A stretch of 64,000 nt of DNA, from positions 1-64,000 of the forward strand of contig NZ_NWTG01000001.1 in assembly GCF_002532045.1 (NCBI RefSeq), read 5' to 3'. Below, one piece after another: positions 1 through 9,428 of the stretch; the first letter of the stretch is position 1, and each line of letters opens with the position of its first letter. A program made the position numbers and the translations under genes. The notes beneath the pieces are model-generated. The model was not told where the DNA came from. It did not search any database and saw only the letters and a program-made list of their open reading frames with translations. The DNA is from Bradyrhizobium sp. C9 (GTDB lineage: Bacteria > Pseudomonadota > Alphaproteobacteria > Rhizobiales > Xanthobacteraceae).

Positions 1-368
<368 letters not shown>

Positions 369-443
369 TCAGTTTATCTCTCATCCTTCGACGCGCCCGG
401 GGCAAGGCGTTCGTCAAGGGCTGAATGGACGTGGAGCGCTGGA

Positions 444-758
444 CTAGGCGGCTTTCTTCGTCGAAAACACATCGGTGAGAACGCCCATAATGTCGCTCTC
501 CTTCATGATCAACAGCTCCTGACCGTCGACCTTGACCTCGGTGCCTGACCACTTTCCGAACAGCACCCGATCGCCGACCTGGATATCGACCGGAATCAGC
601 TTACCGGTCTCGTCACGGCCGCCTGGGCCAACCGCGACGACTTCGCCCTGCGATGGCTTTTCCTTGGCTGTGTCGGGAATGATGATGCCGCCAGCTGTCT
701 TTTCTTCAGCGTCGATTCGCTTGACCACGACGCGGTCGTGAAGCGGACGGAAATTCAT
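444..758 (-). CDS. groES: Co-chaperonin GroES
   Basis: 104-residue co-chaperonin that caps the GroEL ring. It has the typical start [16 protein letters not shown], the mobile loop region ([20 protein letters not shown]) and the C-terminal beta strand, and is of normal length. I chose the ATG at 758 because it has a strong AGGAGG ribosome site just upstream and matches the family start; an in-frame extension to 815 has no family support. First gene of the groESL operon. Rhizobia carry several groESL copies; the promoter upstream suggests this is the symbiotic, NifA-controlled one. Confidence 0.97.
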   Translation of the reverse strand: MNFRPLHDRVVVKRIDAEEKTAGGIIIPDTAKEKPSQGEVVAVGPGGRDETGKLIPVDIQVGDRVLFGKWSGTEVKVDGQELLIMKESDIMGVLTDVFSTKKAA

Positions 759-818
759 GCAGGCCTCCTGAGCATTCGAGCGAGTTGACGATGGGCGCTT
801 TCTGAGCAAAGCCATTGT

Positions 819-836
819 TGCAAGAGCCAGGCCAAA
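819..836 (-). promoter_or_regulatory. Sigma54 (-24/-12) promoter of groESL
   Basis: On the minus strand the sequence reads TTGGCCTGGCTCTTGCA. This has the invariant GG (833-832) and GC (821-820) exactly 10 bases apart, as RpoN promoters need. It lies about 65 bp upstream of the groES start. The -24 element (TGGCCTG) differs from the TGGCACG consensus at two places. Confidence 0.75.
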
Positions 837-936
837 GACGAGCGGAGCGACTCTGCTTGCGGTTCAGCTGAATCGCACGCATGGCCTGTGTGTGTCAGTC
901 GGAAACAGACGCCGTCATGTACTCAACCAGCCAAGC

Positions 937-952
937 TGTTGCGAACATGACA
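937..952. promoter_or_regulatory. NifA upstream activator sequence (TGT-N10-ACA)
   Basis: TGT at 937-939 and ACA at 950-952 with exactly 10 bases between, about 110 bp upstream of the -24/-12 element. This is the normal distance for an enhancer bound by NifA. In Bradyrhizobium diazoefficiens the groESL3 operon is known to be controlled by NifA and RpoN, so the arrangement fits. Confidence 0.65.
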
Positions 953-1366
953 CTGCGTATCGTCAAATCCGGCCATATTGGCTCCGCGGTTCTCGATTGC
1001 AGTGGCCGAGATTACTTTGATCAAAGCCGCGTGCCAGAGCGGCAATCCCTTGCAACTCCGATTGGCGAAAAAATGGATCCGATGAGCATTGCAGAAATGT
1101 CTTGCCGCCGGCTATTCCAGAGTTCAGACCGATGCTGGCAGGGCTGCACATGATTAGTTTGCCAGACAGTCTCCAGGTAGCTTGGTACGGCGATGCGTGC
1201 GATACTGAAGAGTTCGTTAAGAAGCCCCGCTCGATGAATATGATGTCGTGGCGGAATAACAGATGTGCCAACTGTCTCGATTCAGACCGGCTTCCGTAAA
1301 GAAGCAGTGTGCTTTTCCAGAAGTCGCATTGTGAATTGTCCCCCTCCGGAAGTGATACACCGTCGC
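953..1366. other. Intergenic, no gene seen
   Basis: About 410 bp between the groESL control region and the end of lptD. Open frames here are short and have no recognisable protein features. Confidence 0.5.
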
Positions 1367-3886
1367 TCAAAAATTGACCGAGTTTATCCCGATCGTTCGT
1401 AAACCGAGAGTGAGAAGGTAGGTTTTGTTCGGCACTGGCGGTCCCGAACCAACGGAGTAGTTGTAAGAACTTACGTAGTTCGCCGCCAGAACGAAACAAT
1501 CGTCGACATAGCCAGCGCCGAAAACATACTGATTGATCTTGTTGGACTGGAGATCCCAACGCGCCGAACCCGTCACCACCCAATTCGCGGCGACTTTAAA
1601 CGAACCGGTGGTCATAATCCCCTCGCGGCGCGCCTGATAGCCGAGCTCCGGCTGCTCCGCATAGTCGCCATACGTCACGCTTGCAGACCAGCGATCGAAG
1701 TTCGCACTGGCCTGCGCCTCGAACCGATTGATGTTCCAGGTCGCCTCGTCCATCCGCGAGCGGACGCTGAACGTGTAGGTGCGGTTGGGCGAGTAGGCGA
1801 GGCTGGCGACATAGTCCGAGCGCGGATTCTGCAGGCCGGAGTCGATGCCGGTGTTGGTGACGTCCGCGACCGCGAACGAGTTCAACCCGAACATCTGGTA
1901 AGACTGTCCGAACATCGCCTTGATGCTGCCGCCGCGATCGAACTGCGTGGTGGCCTGCACGCCGACATTGGCGCGGCTGCCGCCCTCGACGCGATCGTAG
2001 CCGGAGAACTTGTCGATCGCAAACAGGTTGCTGGTATCGAATACAAAACTTTGTGCGTCCTCGTTAGGAAGCTTGCCGGCCTTTGGTTCGTCGGGCCGGA
2101 TGATGACCTGCGCGATCGGCTCGACGGTCGTCGTGCCCCACGGCTGCACGTTGATGAAGGGGTAGCGGTATTCGAAGCCGACGGTCGGCATCAGGCGGAC
2201 CGTCTGGGTGTCGCCGACCGGCAGGAAGTTGGAAACGCCCGGCTGGTTCGAGATGTCGGCGTTGATGGCATCGGCGCGGACGCCGACGAACGGCGTCCAG
2301 ATCTGGCCGAGCGGGTCGGTATAGGATTTGCGCCACTGCGCTTCGGCGGTCAGCCTTGTGTAGGTGCCCGGCATGCCGCGCAGCAGGCACTGCGACGGCG
2401 TCCGCGCCATCGGGTCGGCGGACGTGGTCGTGCACAACGGGTTATGGGGGTTGGCGGCCTGTGCCGTGATCGGGTCGAACACCGCGGTTTCGCGGGTCAG
2501 GTTGGTGAAGTTCACCTTGTAGCTGAACTCGCCACCGAAGATCGGGCTGTTGATCACGTTGTTGTAGTCGATCACAGGCGCGACCACCGGAACCTGATTC
2601 TGGTTGCCCGAGTAGCTGAGATAATAGATCGCGCGCGCGTCGAAGAAGCTGCGGTTGCCGACGCCGGTCAGATAGAGCTGCGAGATCGCCTCGGTCGGCA
2701 GCGACAGGAACGATCCGAACGGGTCCTTGTACTGGGCCAGCCGGTAGTCGGACATGAAGTAGTAGTCGGACAGCAGCACGCCGTCCCAGCCCCAGGTCCA
2801 TTTGTTGTTCAGCGCGAACTGACCCTTGGTCTCGACGCCGCCGCGGAACTGGCGGTCGCCGGGCTGGCCGGCGAAGGCGCCCTGATCGAGCTGGTCGATG
2901 CCGTAGAGCCGGATCTGATAGGCGCCGTTCGACAGGCGCTGGCGGAATTCGCCCTGGAACAGCACGCCCTGCTTCGACGTGATGCGCGGATTGAAGGTCG
3001 CATCGAAGTCCGGCGCGAGCGCGAAGTAATAGGGGATTTCGACGCCGACGCCGAACGCCGAATACGTGGTGAAGCCCGGCATCAGGAAGCCGCTCTTGCG
3101 CTTCACGGTCGGATCGGGCGTCGAGAAATAGGGCAGATACGCCATCGGAACGCCGAAGAATTCGAGCTGGGCGTTCTCGAAATAGAGCATCTTCTCGGTC
3201 TGGTTATGGATGATGCGCGCGCCCTTGACCTGCCAGAGCGGCGGCTTCTTCGGATCATCCTTACAGGGCGCGCAGGCGGTATAAACGCCGTTGTCGAACA
3301 CGGTGTAATTGCCGCTAGACCGATCGGCGCGGGTCGCCGCCATGCGGGTCTGGTCTTCGGTGTCGGCGCGCAGCGAATCGACGAACCCGTCGCGGTAGTC
3401 GTCGCTGAGATCCAAGATGTTGGCGTAGGTGATCTTGCCTTCCGCATCGGTCATGCGGATGTTGCCTTCGGCATGAAGACGCTTGGTCTTCTGGTCGTAG
3501 ATGACCTTGTCGGCCTCGACGCTGGTGCCGTTGTAGAACATCTGGACGTTGCCGACGGCCGAGATGCGCTGGTTGTTGTAGTCGTAATCGACCTCGGTCG
3601 CCTGAACGAGCATGTGATTGTCGTCGATCAGGTTTGCCCTGTTAGCTCGCGGTTGGTGTTGATTGTAGATGAAACCCTGCGCCGATGCGGTCGCGGTCGC
3701 AATGACGGCACAGGCAGTCGCAACAACACCCGCGACCATGAGTATTAAGCCACGGCGGCCAGCGATCGCAACTGTCCACTCCAGAGGTGTCGCTGGCTCA
3801 GTAAGGCATACCTGCCGAGCGGGAGAAGAACGGCGACAATCCCGGCTAACTCTCGCGCAGCACGATCCTCGCGACGGCTCCAACAT
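1367..3886 (-). CDS. lptD: LPS-assembly outer membrane protein LptD
   Basis: Outer-membrane beta-barrel that, with LptE, inserts lipopolysaccharide into the outer leaflet. A hydrophobic signal-like stretch (LILMVAGVVATACAVIATAT, ending ASAQG) is followed by an OstA/LptA-like beta-jellyroll (repeats such as DYDYNNQRISAVGNVQM and KVIYDQKTKRLHAEGNIRM). The long barrel domain ends in phenylalanine, as outer-membrane proteins do. The start is uncertain: ATG at 3739 leaves no basic n-region, ATG at 3886 gives RR before the hydrophobic core (839 residues), and an in-frame start at 4081 looks too long. The upstream part may have diverged. It is probably a second copy of an essential gene, perhaps adapted to bacteroid LPS remodelling; that role is inference. 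Confidence 0.9.
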   Translation of the reverse strand: MLEPSRGSCCARVSRDCRRSSPARQVCLTEPATPLEWTVAIAGRRGLILMVAGVVATACAVIATATASAQGFIYNQHQPRANRANLIDDNHMLVQATEVDYDYNNQRISAVGNVQMFYNGTSVEADKVIYDQKTKRLHAEGNIRMTDAEGKITYANILDLSDDYRDGFVDSLRADTEDQTRMAATRADRSSGNYTVFDNGVYTACAPCKDDPKKPPLWQVKGARIIHNQTEKMLYFENAQLEFFGVPMAYLPYFSTPDPTVKRKSGFLMPGFTTYSAFGVGVEIPYYFALAPDFDATFNPRITSKQGVLFQGEFRQRLSNGAYQIRLYGIDQLDQGAFAGQPGDRQFRGGVETKGQFALNNKWTWGWDGVLLSDYYFMSDYRLAQYKDPFGSFLSLPTEAISQLYLTGVGNRSFFDARAIYYLSYSGNQNQVPVVAPVIDYNNVINSPIFGGEFSYKVNFTNLTRETAVFDPITAQAANPHNPLCTTTSADPMARTPSQCLLRGMPGTYTRLTAEAQWRKSYTDPLGQIWTPFVGVRADAINADISNQPGVSNFLPVGDTQTVRLMPTVGFEYRYPFINVQPWGTTTVEPIAQVIIRPDEPKAGKLPNEDAQSFVFDTSNLFAIDKFSGYDRVEGGSRANVGVQATTQFDRGGSIKAMFGQSYQMFGLNSFAVADVTNTGIDSGLQNPRSDYVASLAYSPNRTYTFSVRSRMDEATWNINRFEAQASANFDRWSASVTYGDYAEQPELGYQARREGIMTTGSFKVAANWVVTGSARWDLQSNKINQYVFGAGYVDDCFVLAANYVSSYNYSVGSGPPVPNKTYLLTLGLRTIGINSVNF

Positions 3887-4583
3887 AGCATTGATTCCAA
3901 TCAATCGGACGAGACCATCTGAGCCTTTACGGGATTGCGAGCCGTCATCGACAGAGCGGAATGTTGCGCATCTGAAGCAATCGACGTGCCATTGAACCTT
4001 TGCTGACGTTGGCGAGCCATGACTGTAGCTTCTGCGACATTGACGTCTCGGATTTGACGCGGATCGGCGCAGCCACGACACGAATTGTCAAAGGTGACGA
4101 TGCTCGAAGCTTTGGTTCGTGCAATTACCGCTGCCACAGCGCGCTGTCGGCCGGTGTTCACGCTCGTAAGCGCGATGAACTAGAACGCTCGTTGCCGTGC
4201 GAGTTACCAACCTCATGAAGGCAACCGCCAAGCTGGTCCGCCGGCTCTGCCCTACCGGAGGACTCTCCAGTACGCCACGATGTTCGGTCTGACGATCTGT
4301 GCTCGTCGTGTATGTGTTTCGCCCTCAGCGAACCTTGCTGAATTGCCGCCGTCTTCTGGCCGGGCTTACTTCTATGAAGGTCGATTAGATCTGCGCGTTG
4401 CTGGCGGCCAACAGAGCAATCAGTGGCTTTCAATTGCCGGTGCTGCGTTTGCCAGGATCAGTGCTGCTTCACATTTGGCGCCAGAACGTTGGTGCCACCT
4501 GGCAGCAAGTATCACCCGTGTCTTTGATTTGCAGAATTGTCCCCGAAAATGGCGGTCCCGGGACAGACTGAACTCAATCAAGG
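3887..4583. other. Intergenic, no gene seen
   Basis: About 700 bp with only short overlapping frames on both strands and no family-like protein sequence. Confidence 0.45.
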
Positions 4584-5429
4584 TCAATACCCTGATCCAT
4601 GAGCGGCTATCATTATTGGAGCGGCTCCACCATTCCTGGCCAGCAGACAACGGCTCAGAATGCCATTCGTCGCCTCGGTAGCCCAATTGTCCGCCATGGA
4701 TCGTTCCACGTTTACGCGGGGAAATCCTCTGCCGGGATCGCCAGCCTCTTGGACAAAAGCGTGAGCCAACGAATTCCGCAATCCTGAGATTGTTTCCGTG
4801 TCGGACGGAGAGATCGCGCAAACCGCGGCCTTATTGCCTGCGTCCATGTACACCTGTGGCCCAAAGCCGTCACGGCTGGCATTAAAGGCCATGATCAGGG
4901 TGTAGGTGATCCTGGTGCCGTTCGAGGATGTAAATGTATAGCTTCCCCACGAGGCGACAGTGGATATCGGATCAAAAATGGGAGGCCAATCCGCATAGAG
5001 ATTCGGACGCTGCTGCCCGGTAACCTCTATTCCGGCAGAATCCGCAACCTGATCCTCCGCACATTGTTCTGGAATGCGACGAATGCAGTTCGGTTGTTGG
5101 TCGTCGCTGCTCAGTGACTTCGTCCGGCGGCCAGGGCACGAGAGTGCTGAAAAGCTGGCTGTAGCCTGCGGAGCATTGGTCTGATCGAGACAGAAGAGGT
5201 CGACGACAGCTCTGGTCGGCACGGGACGTCGTTGCGATCGCTTGAAATCCAAGATTGATAGCGAAAGGAGCTTTGCTTGAGAACTCCCCGAACCGCAGTC
5301 ATTGGAGCAAGTGAGCGGCGCCCCAGACATGCTCGCCACCAGCATGGATATGCCGGCAAGCAATACGAGGCCCACGAAACACAGGTGTAGAAAGTATCGT
5401 GATTGTCGAATCAGCCTATCGACTGGCAT
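4584..5429 (-). CDS. Hypothetical secreted or membrane-anchored protein
   Basis: About 281 residues with no family I recognise. The N-terminus MPVDRLIRQSRYFLHLC followed by a hydrophobic run (FVGLVLLAGISMLVASM) looks like a signal peptide or anchor. The rest is rich in Ser, Thr and Cys (about nine Cys). The stretch YADWPPIFDPISTVASWGSYTF reads like a folded extracellular domain. An in-frame upstream start at 5471 (TTG) is possible but lacks a better ribosome site. It stands alone, without an operon partner. It could also be chance coding, but its length and clean N-terminus argue for a real gene. Confidence 0.45.
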   Translation of the reverse strand: MPVDRLIRQSRYFLHLCFVGLVLLAGISMLVASMSGAPLTCSNDCGSGSSQAKLLSLSILDFKRSQRRPVPTRAVVDLFCLDQTNAPQATASFSALSCPGRRTKSLSSDDQQPNCIRRIPEQCAEDQVADSAGIEVTGQQRPNLYADWPPIFDPISTVASWGSYTFTSSNGTRITYTLIMAFNASRDGFGPQVYMDAGNKAAVCAISPSDTETISGLRNSLAHAFVQEAGDPGRGFPRVNVERSMADNWATEATNGILSRCLLARNGGAAPIMIAAHGSGY

Positions 5430-6368
5430 GGCTATGAAGTCCGCCGCCGACCGCGCCGAGGCAATCGCCAACGACCAATTGTTCCTTTCTCCTGTGACTC
5501 AGCTGTCACTGCTCCCTGCCAAGGTTGTTTGTGTCTCTCAAAGGCGAAGCGACGCCGTCTCGTAACTCGTCACCACATCATCGATGCTGCGAAGCGCGGG
5601 TGCCGATGCCGTCCACAAAAAGCAATCTTCGTGCCTCGCGCACAGTGCAGTTTTGCGAAGGCTTCGTGGTATGTGCGTGCCTTCGAGAAACGATGATTGT
5701 CTGGATCCGGACAAACTCGGTGCAGCAGTGCGTCGGAATGCGTGCACCAACGACTGATAATATGCTGTTGCCGGTTGATATGCGTATTGGAGCGGTACGC
5801 TTATCCGTGCGAGAAGTCCGATGGTCATCCTTAAGCCGCGACCGGCCGACCTGGAGTCGTCCCCAGGAACGTTCAGCGTGATCGCGTCCCGCTTCAGGCC
5901 GAGCAATCCATGACTGCGATCTCGAAAAGTTGCGGCTGCGCGAATTTGGAAAGGCAGCCGTTATCTGGCAGTGTAATATTCGGCCGGTCGTTAACCGCGC
6001 TCGAGGAGATTGCCATTGTCATTCAGGAAGCGACAACCCTGCCCGAAACCGCCCCATCAAAAGCGGCCCCTCTAAAGTGCGACGAAGCCTATCCGTTGGC
6101 TGCTGGAGGCACATCGGAATCTGCTATTCGCTCCTCGTGCAGGTCCTGGTTGCCCCCTGATAAAGCTGTCGTTGCAGGGCAATTGCTGGGCGTTCCCAGT
6201 GATAGGTTCCTGTTCGTTCGTGTCACATTGGTCGCCGCCATGGATGAAGGGGCTGGGCGAGCACATTAAATATATACGTTGATATACGTTGTGCCGGGGC
6301 GTCCGGCGTGTGATTGCGGTATCGAGAATGAAACTCACCCGATCCTTGCGCCAATGGAAAGATAAACA
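5430..6368. other. Intergenic, no gene seen
   Basis: About 940 bp. Several short frames overlap on both strands, none convincing. A 10-bp direct repeat (atatacgttg twice) lies at about 6272-6291, just upstream of the FkbM gene. Confidence 0.4.
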
Positions 6369-7016
6369 GTGTCGTCTGTAGAAGTACACCAGCACATCGT
6401 CTCACTTCTTCAGAAACCGAATCCTGTTATCCTGGATATCGGCTGCAATGACGGAACTGATACGCAACATTTCCTCGACCTGTGCCCGCAAGCTCAAATC
6501 TACAGCTTTGAGCCGGACCCCCGAGCAATCGCGCGTTTCAAAAAGAAGCTGGGCCCGTCCCTGGCTAAGGTAAAACTGCTTGAAATCGCGATCAGCGATC
6601 GAAATGGAACGATCGATTTCCATCCAAGCAATGCAGATGGTGATGCGAAGGAGTGGGACCTTTCCGGTTCGATACGCCGCCCGAAAAATCATCTTACCGA
6701 GTATGATTGGGTTCGTTTCGATGGCCCCGTCCCGGTTCAAACGCGGCGGCTTGACGATTGGTGCAACGAAGCTGGGCTGAACACGGTGGATTTCATCTGG
6801 ATGGACGTCCAGGGAGCCGAAGCCGACGTGATCGCCGGCGGCATGCAGACCTTGAGCAACACGCGATTCATCTACACGGAATATAGCGACCGGGAGCTCT
6901 ACGAAGGGCAACTGTCGTTACAAGCCATTCTTGATCTATTGCCGTCATTCGAAGTAGCGGCTCATTATCCCCGTGCTGTAGAGGGGGATGTATTGCTCAA
7001 GAATACGCGCTTCTAA
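6369..7016 (+). CDS. FkbM family SAM-dependent methyltransferase
   Basis: 215-residue methyltransferase of the FkbM family, which O-methylates sugars and natural products. SAM-binding motif I is clear (VILDIGCNDGTDT, residues ~20-32). An acidic residue follows in YSFEPDP, and the family motif FIWMDVQGAEADVIAGG lies near residues 140-157. It starts with GTG at 6369 behind a GGAAAG ribosome site. No operon partner. It faces the 8-14.5 kb biosynthetic operon across a 1 kb gap, so it could modify that product or a surface glycan; this link is only positional. Confidence 0.85.
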   Translation: MSSVEVHQHIVSLLQKPNPVILDIGCNDGTDTQHFLDLCPQAQIYSFEPDPRAIARFKKKLGPSLAKVKLLEIAISDRNGTIDFHPSNADGDAKEWDLSGSIRRPKNHLTEYDWVRFDGPVPVQTRRLDDWCNEAGLNTVDFIWMDVQGAEADVIAGGMQTLSNTRFIYTEYSDRELYEGQLSLQAILDLLPSFEVAAHYPRAVEGDVLLKNTRF

Positions 7017-8045
7017 CGCCTGCCACATATCCGGCCCTCATTCACCGCTGGAAGACCTGCCCCGGTTCTCTGCAGCGTGGCGCTGCAGGACGGCCGAACG
7101 CCAAGCGAATGGATACTGCGGTCCGGACAGGCGCGTTCCAACGTGGCCATGCGGGCTTTGGCGATAGCGCACGTAGGTGGAACCCTCGATAACGTTTGTG
7201 ATTGTTTGGAGATCATTTGTTTGGCGGGCTGGTACGGCCCGCGCCTCTGAGGCGAGCAGCTCGAGCTTTCTCAGATGCCTGAACCAACACTGCCAGCCGG
7301 CGCTCAAAGCGTTTAATCGTCTGAACTGCTGCTGTATGCTCTGGTCCTCTAGGAAGCCGATCCACTGCTACGAACAAATGCCAAAGCATCTGCATCAGTT
7401 CTCGTAGATCCTTAAGATGCGCCACTTCGATTACACGCTTAGCGTCGCTATTGTGCGTCGATGAGAAGGCATGCTGAAACATTCGCGTTCAGCCCTTCGC
7501 TAGTGGGGCGGTGCATAGCGAGTTTGTCGCCCCTCATCGGCTGCAGCCCGCAATCTGCGATACGTCGCTGGTACAAAGCATCGTCGGTGAGCTTCTGCGC
7601 CATCATGTGTAAGTATGCTTGCAGCAGCGCATGATTCCGAAGCATCAGTGGCCCGCCGTGCGGGGGAGTCTATTCTTTGAATGAAGAATTGCAATGACTG
7701 TGCCATCGCAAGCTCAATGTAGAAAGAACATGGATATCAGGATGCTAGCTCGCAATTGATTGCAATATCTGAGTTGTTTTAAATCCGACATGCTTGTCGG
7801 CACTGTGAATGCTACTCTGCGGAGCAAGAATGTTGTCGACGTGGCCTCGCGAGGATCATCTTGATCGCTCGCAAGCCCCCCGCGAAAAAGTCGCCCGAAC
7901 CAAAAGATGGAGTAGATAGGGCCCATGCTTACGCCCGCCTCGGAGCAGGTGGCGCTATCGGCAAGCTGCTGAATTTAGCTCGCTTCTGGTCGCCCAAGCA
8001 CGAATGATCGCGATCGTAACGCGAGCGGTTCTTGGTCAAGAACTG
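7017..8045. other. Mostly empty intergenic stretch
   Basis: About 1 kb between convergent genes. One small minus-strand frame (7213-7482) may be real and is listed separately; otherwise nothing is supported. Confidence 0.4.
7213..7482 (-). CDS. Possible small helical hypothetical protein
   Basis: Up to 89 residues. The middle (LKDLRELMQMLWHLFVAVDRL, then IKRFERRLAVLVQASEKARA) looks like a genuine amphipathic helical protein. The first ~16 and last ~15 residues look random, so the true start may be near 7434. Family unknown and no neighbour link; it may be a gene fragment. Confidence 0.25.
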   Translation of the reverse strand: MFQHAFSSTHNSDAKRVIEVAHLKDLRELMQMLWHLFVAVDRLPRGPEHTAAVQTIKRFERRLAVLVQASEKARAARLRGAGRTSPPNK

Positions 8046-9428
8046 TCAGTCGATTGAGAGCCGCGGCAGCGAACGGGCGCCGCTGATCAGATGGGCCTGC
8101 GCTGCCACTTCAGCAAGATAGTCATCCATTGCACTTCGCGCGGTTATGGTCCCAGGGTGGCGAAAGTTCACGGAAATTCCGTCCTGCCAGCGACTGACCC
8201 ATAGGTATGTCTCGTAAGCATCGGAGCTGCGGCTAATCAGAAATCTTGTCCGCCAGTGGGACCAGCGGTCCGACCCGGGCACCGTCCGATTGTCCATATA
8301 GGATACCATGAAACGGTCGCGCAGTGTGGTGCCGACCAGCTCCATGGCCTTTGAAAATGGCACCTGAGCCGTTTTCTTGGCGCGTTTGAGTTCGAACCGG
8401 GCGGCGTTCAGGATTTCCGGCAACGTATCGGCCACCCGGAAGCTCACCGGGCTCATCCCGACATACCATCCAACCGAACGCATCGATCGCAGATCGTACC
8501 TGGTGTGAAAGGGTGCAACGGCGTGGAATTGTCGTTGGTTCGCCAGTGTCTTTCCTGCCAGCGCCAGACAGGCGAAAATTCCCGTCGCCGCGTTTCCGCC
8601 CTGGGACCTGCAGCCGCGATCGAATTCGCATGCGCCAGCCGCATCGAGCAGCCACATTTTTCCGCTCCGCTGCAAGGATCTCTCCGGCGTATCGAAGGAT
8701 AGCGGAAAGTCCGGCAATTGACCGCCGTTCGCCGCGATCAGCTCGCGCCAATGGCAGATAGCAGGATGTTCATCGGTTAGATCGGTCAATCGCTCTCGTT
8801 CGGCCTCGGCGTGATCCAGATAGCTGTGCACCGCCGCCAGCTGGGGTTCCACTCGACGGATCGCGGCTGTGTACAGTTCGTGGATCTCATACGGTACCAA
8901 GGCCATCGAGTAGCCATCGCTAACAGAGTGGTCGGAGGCGAGTAGGAGACTCGTGGATGTCGGCCGGCTGATCGTCACGAAGACATACGCCGGCCAGCGC
9001 AGCGGGTTGGTCTCCGCGTCAAACAGTTTTTCGAGCAGCTGAGCAGTTTCGCCGCTATCGGCGCAGTCACTCACCACGGTTTGCTCAAGCGCTGCAGCGC
9101 CTGGATCAATCGTGGCGCGACGCATTGCCGATCCATCCTTGGCCAATCGGCTGCGTAATACCTCGTGCCGATCGACCCAGCCGAGGATCGCTTTGGTCAG
9201 CGCAGCGGCATTGAGCTCGCCTGGCAACTCGAATGCTGCGCCGAGCCAGCCCGGTCGGCCATCGTCCGCAGAGCGAAGATGTTCCTCTTGCACATAGGAC
9301 GGGCGGCGCGGGTCAGCCCGCCAGCTGATCGGCTCGGTGACGTTGATCCGCCAAACCATCAGCCGCCCAGGCTGCCGATCAAGATCGCCAAATTCTTTGA
9401 TGTCCATGAGCCAGTCCGTCGCGGTCAT
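8046..9428 (-). CDS. Condensation-domain / acyltransferase enzyme
   Basis: 460-residue stand-alone enzyme of the chloramphenicol acetyltransferase-like fold shared by NRPS condensation domains and PapA-type acyltransferases. These join an acyl donor to an amine or alcohol. The catalytic motif is present as DHSVSDGYSM (HxxxDG), and VGWYVGMSPVSF matches the conserved structural segment of the family. No adenylation or carrier domain is attached, so it should use a free acyl-CoA or an acyl chain held on a separate carrier. Its ATG at 9428 overlaps the stop of the upstream MFS gene (ATGA), which fixes the start. Last gene of a five-gene operon. Actinobacterial-looking sequence style suggests transfer, but this is inference. 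Confidence 0.8.
   Translation of the reverse strand: MTATDWLMDIKEFGDLDRQPGRLMVWRINVTEPISWRADPRRPSYVQEEHLRSADDGRPGWLGAAFELPGELNAAALTKAILGWVDRHEVLRSRLAKDGSAMRRATIDPGAAALEQTVVSDCADSGETAQLLEKLFDAETNPLRWPAYVFVTISRPTSTSLLLASDHSVSDGYSMALVPYEIHELYTAAIRRVEPQLAAVHSYLDHAEAERERLTDLTDEHPAICHWRELIAANGGQLPDFPLSFDTPERSLQRSGKMWLLDAAGACEFDRGCRSQGGNAATGIFACLALAGKTLANQRQFHAVAPFHTRYDLRSMRSVGWYVGMSPVSFRVADTLPEILNAARFELKRAKKTAQVPFSKAMELVGTTLRDRFMVSYMDNRTVPGSDRWSHWRTRFLISRSSDAYETYLWVSRWQDGISVNFRHPGTITARSAMDDYLAEVAAQAHLISGARSLPRLSID

Noticed and set aside
2051..3748. 565-codon open frame on the plus strand opposite lptD
   Set aside because: It is the antisense shadow of lptD: low-complexity Asp/Arg/Val/Ala-rich protein without family features, while the opposite frame is a clear LptD.
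6272..6291. 10-bp direct repeat atatacgttg before the FkbM gene
   Set aside because: Only two copies; too short to assign a function, could be chance.
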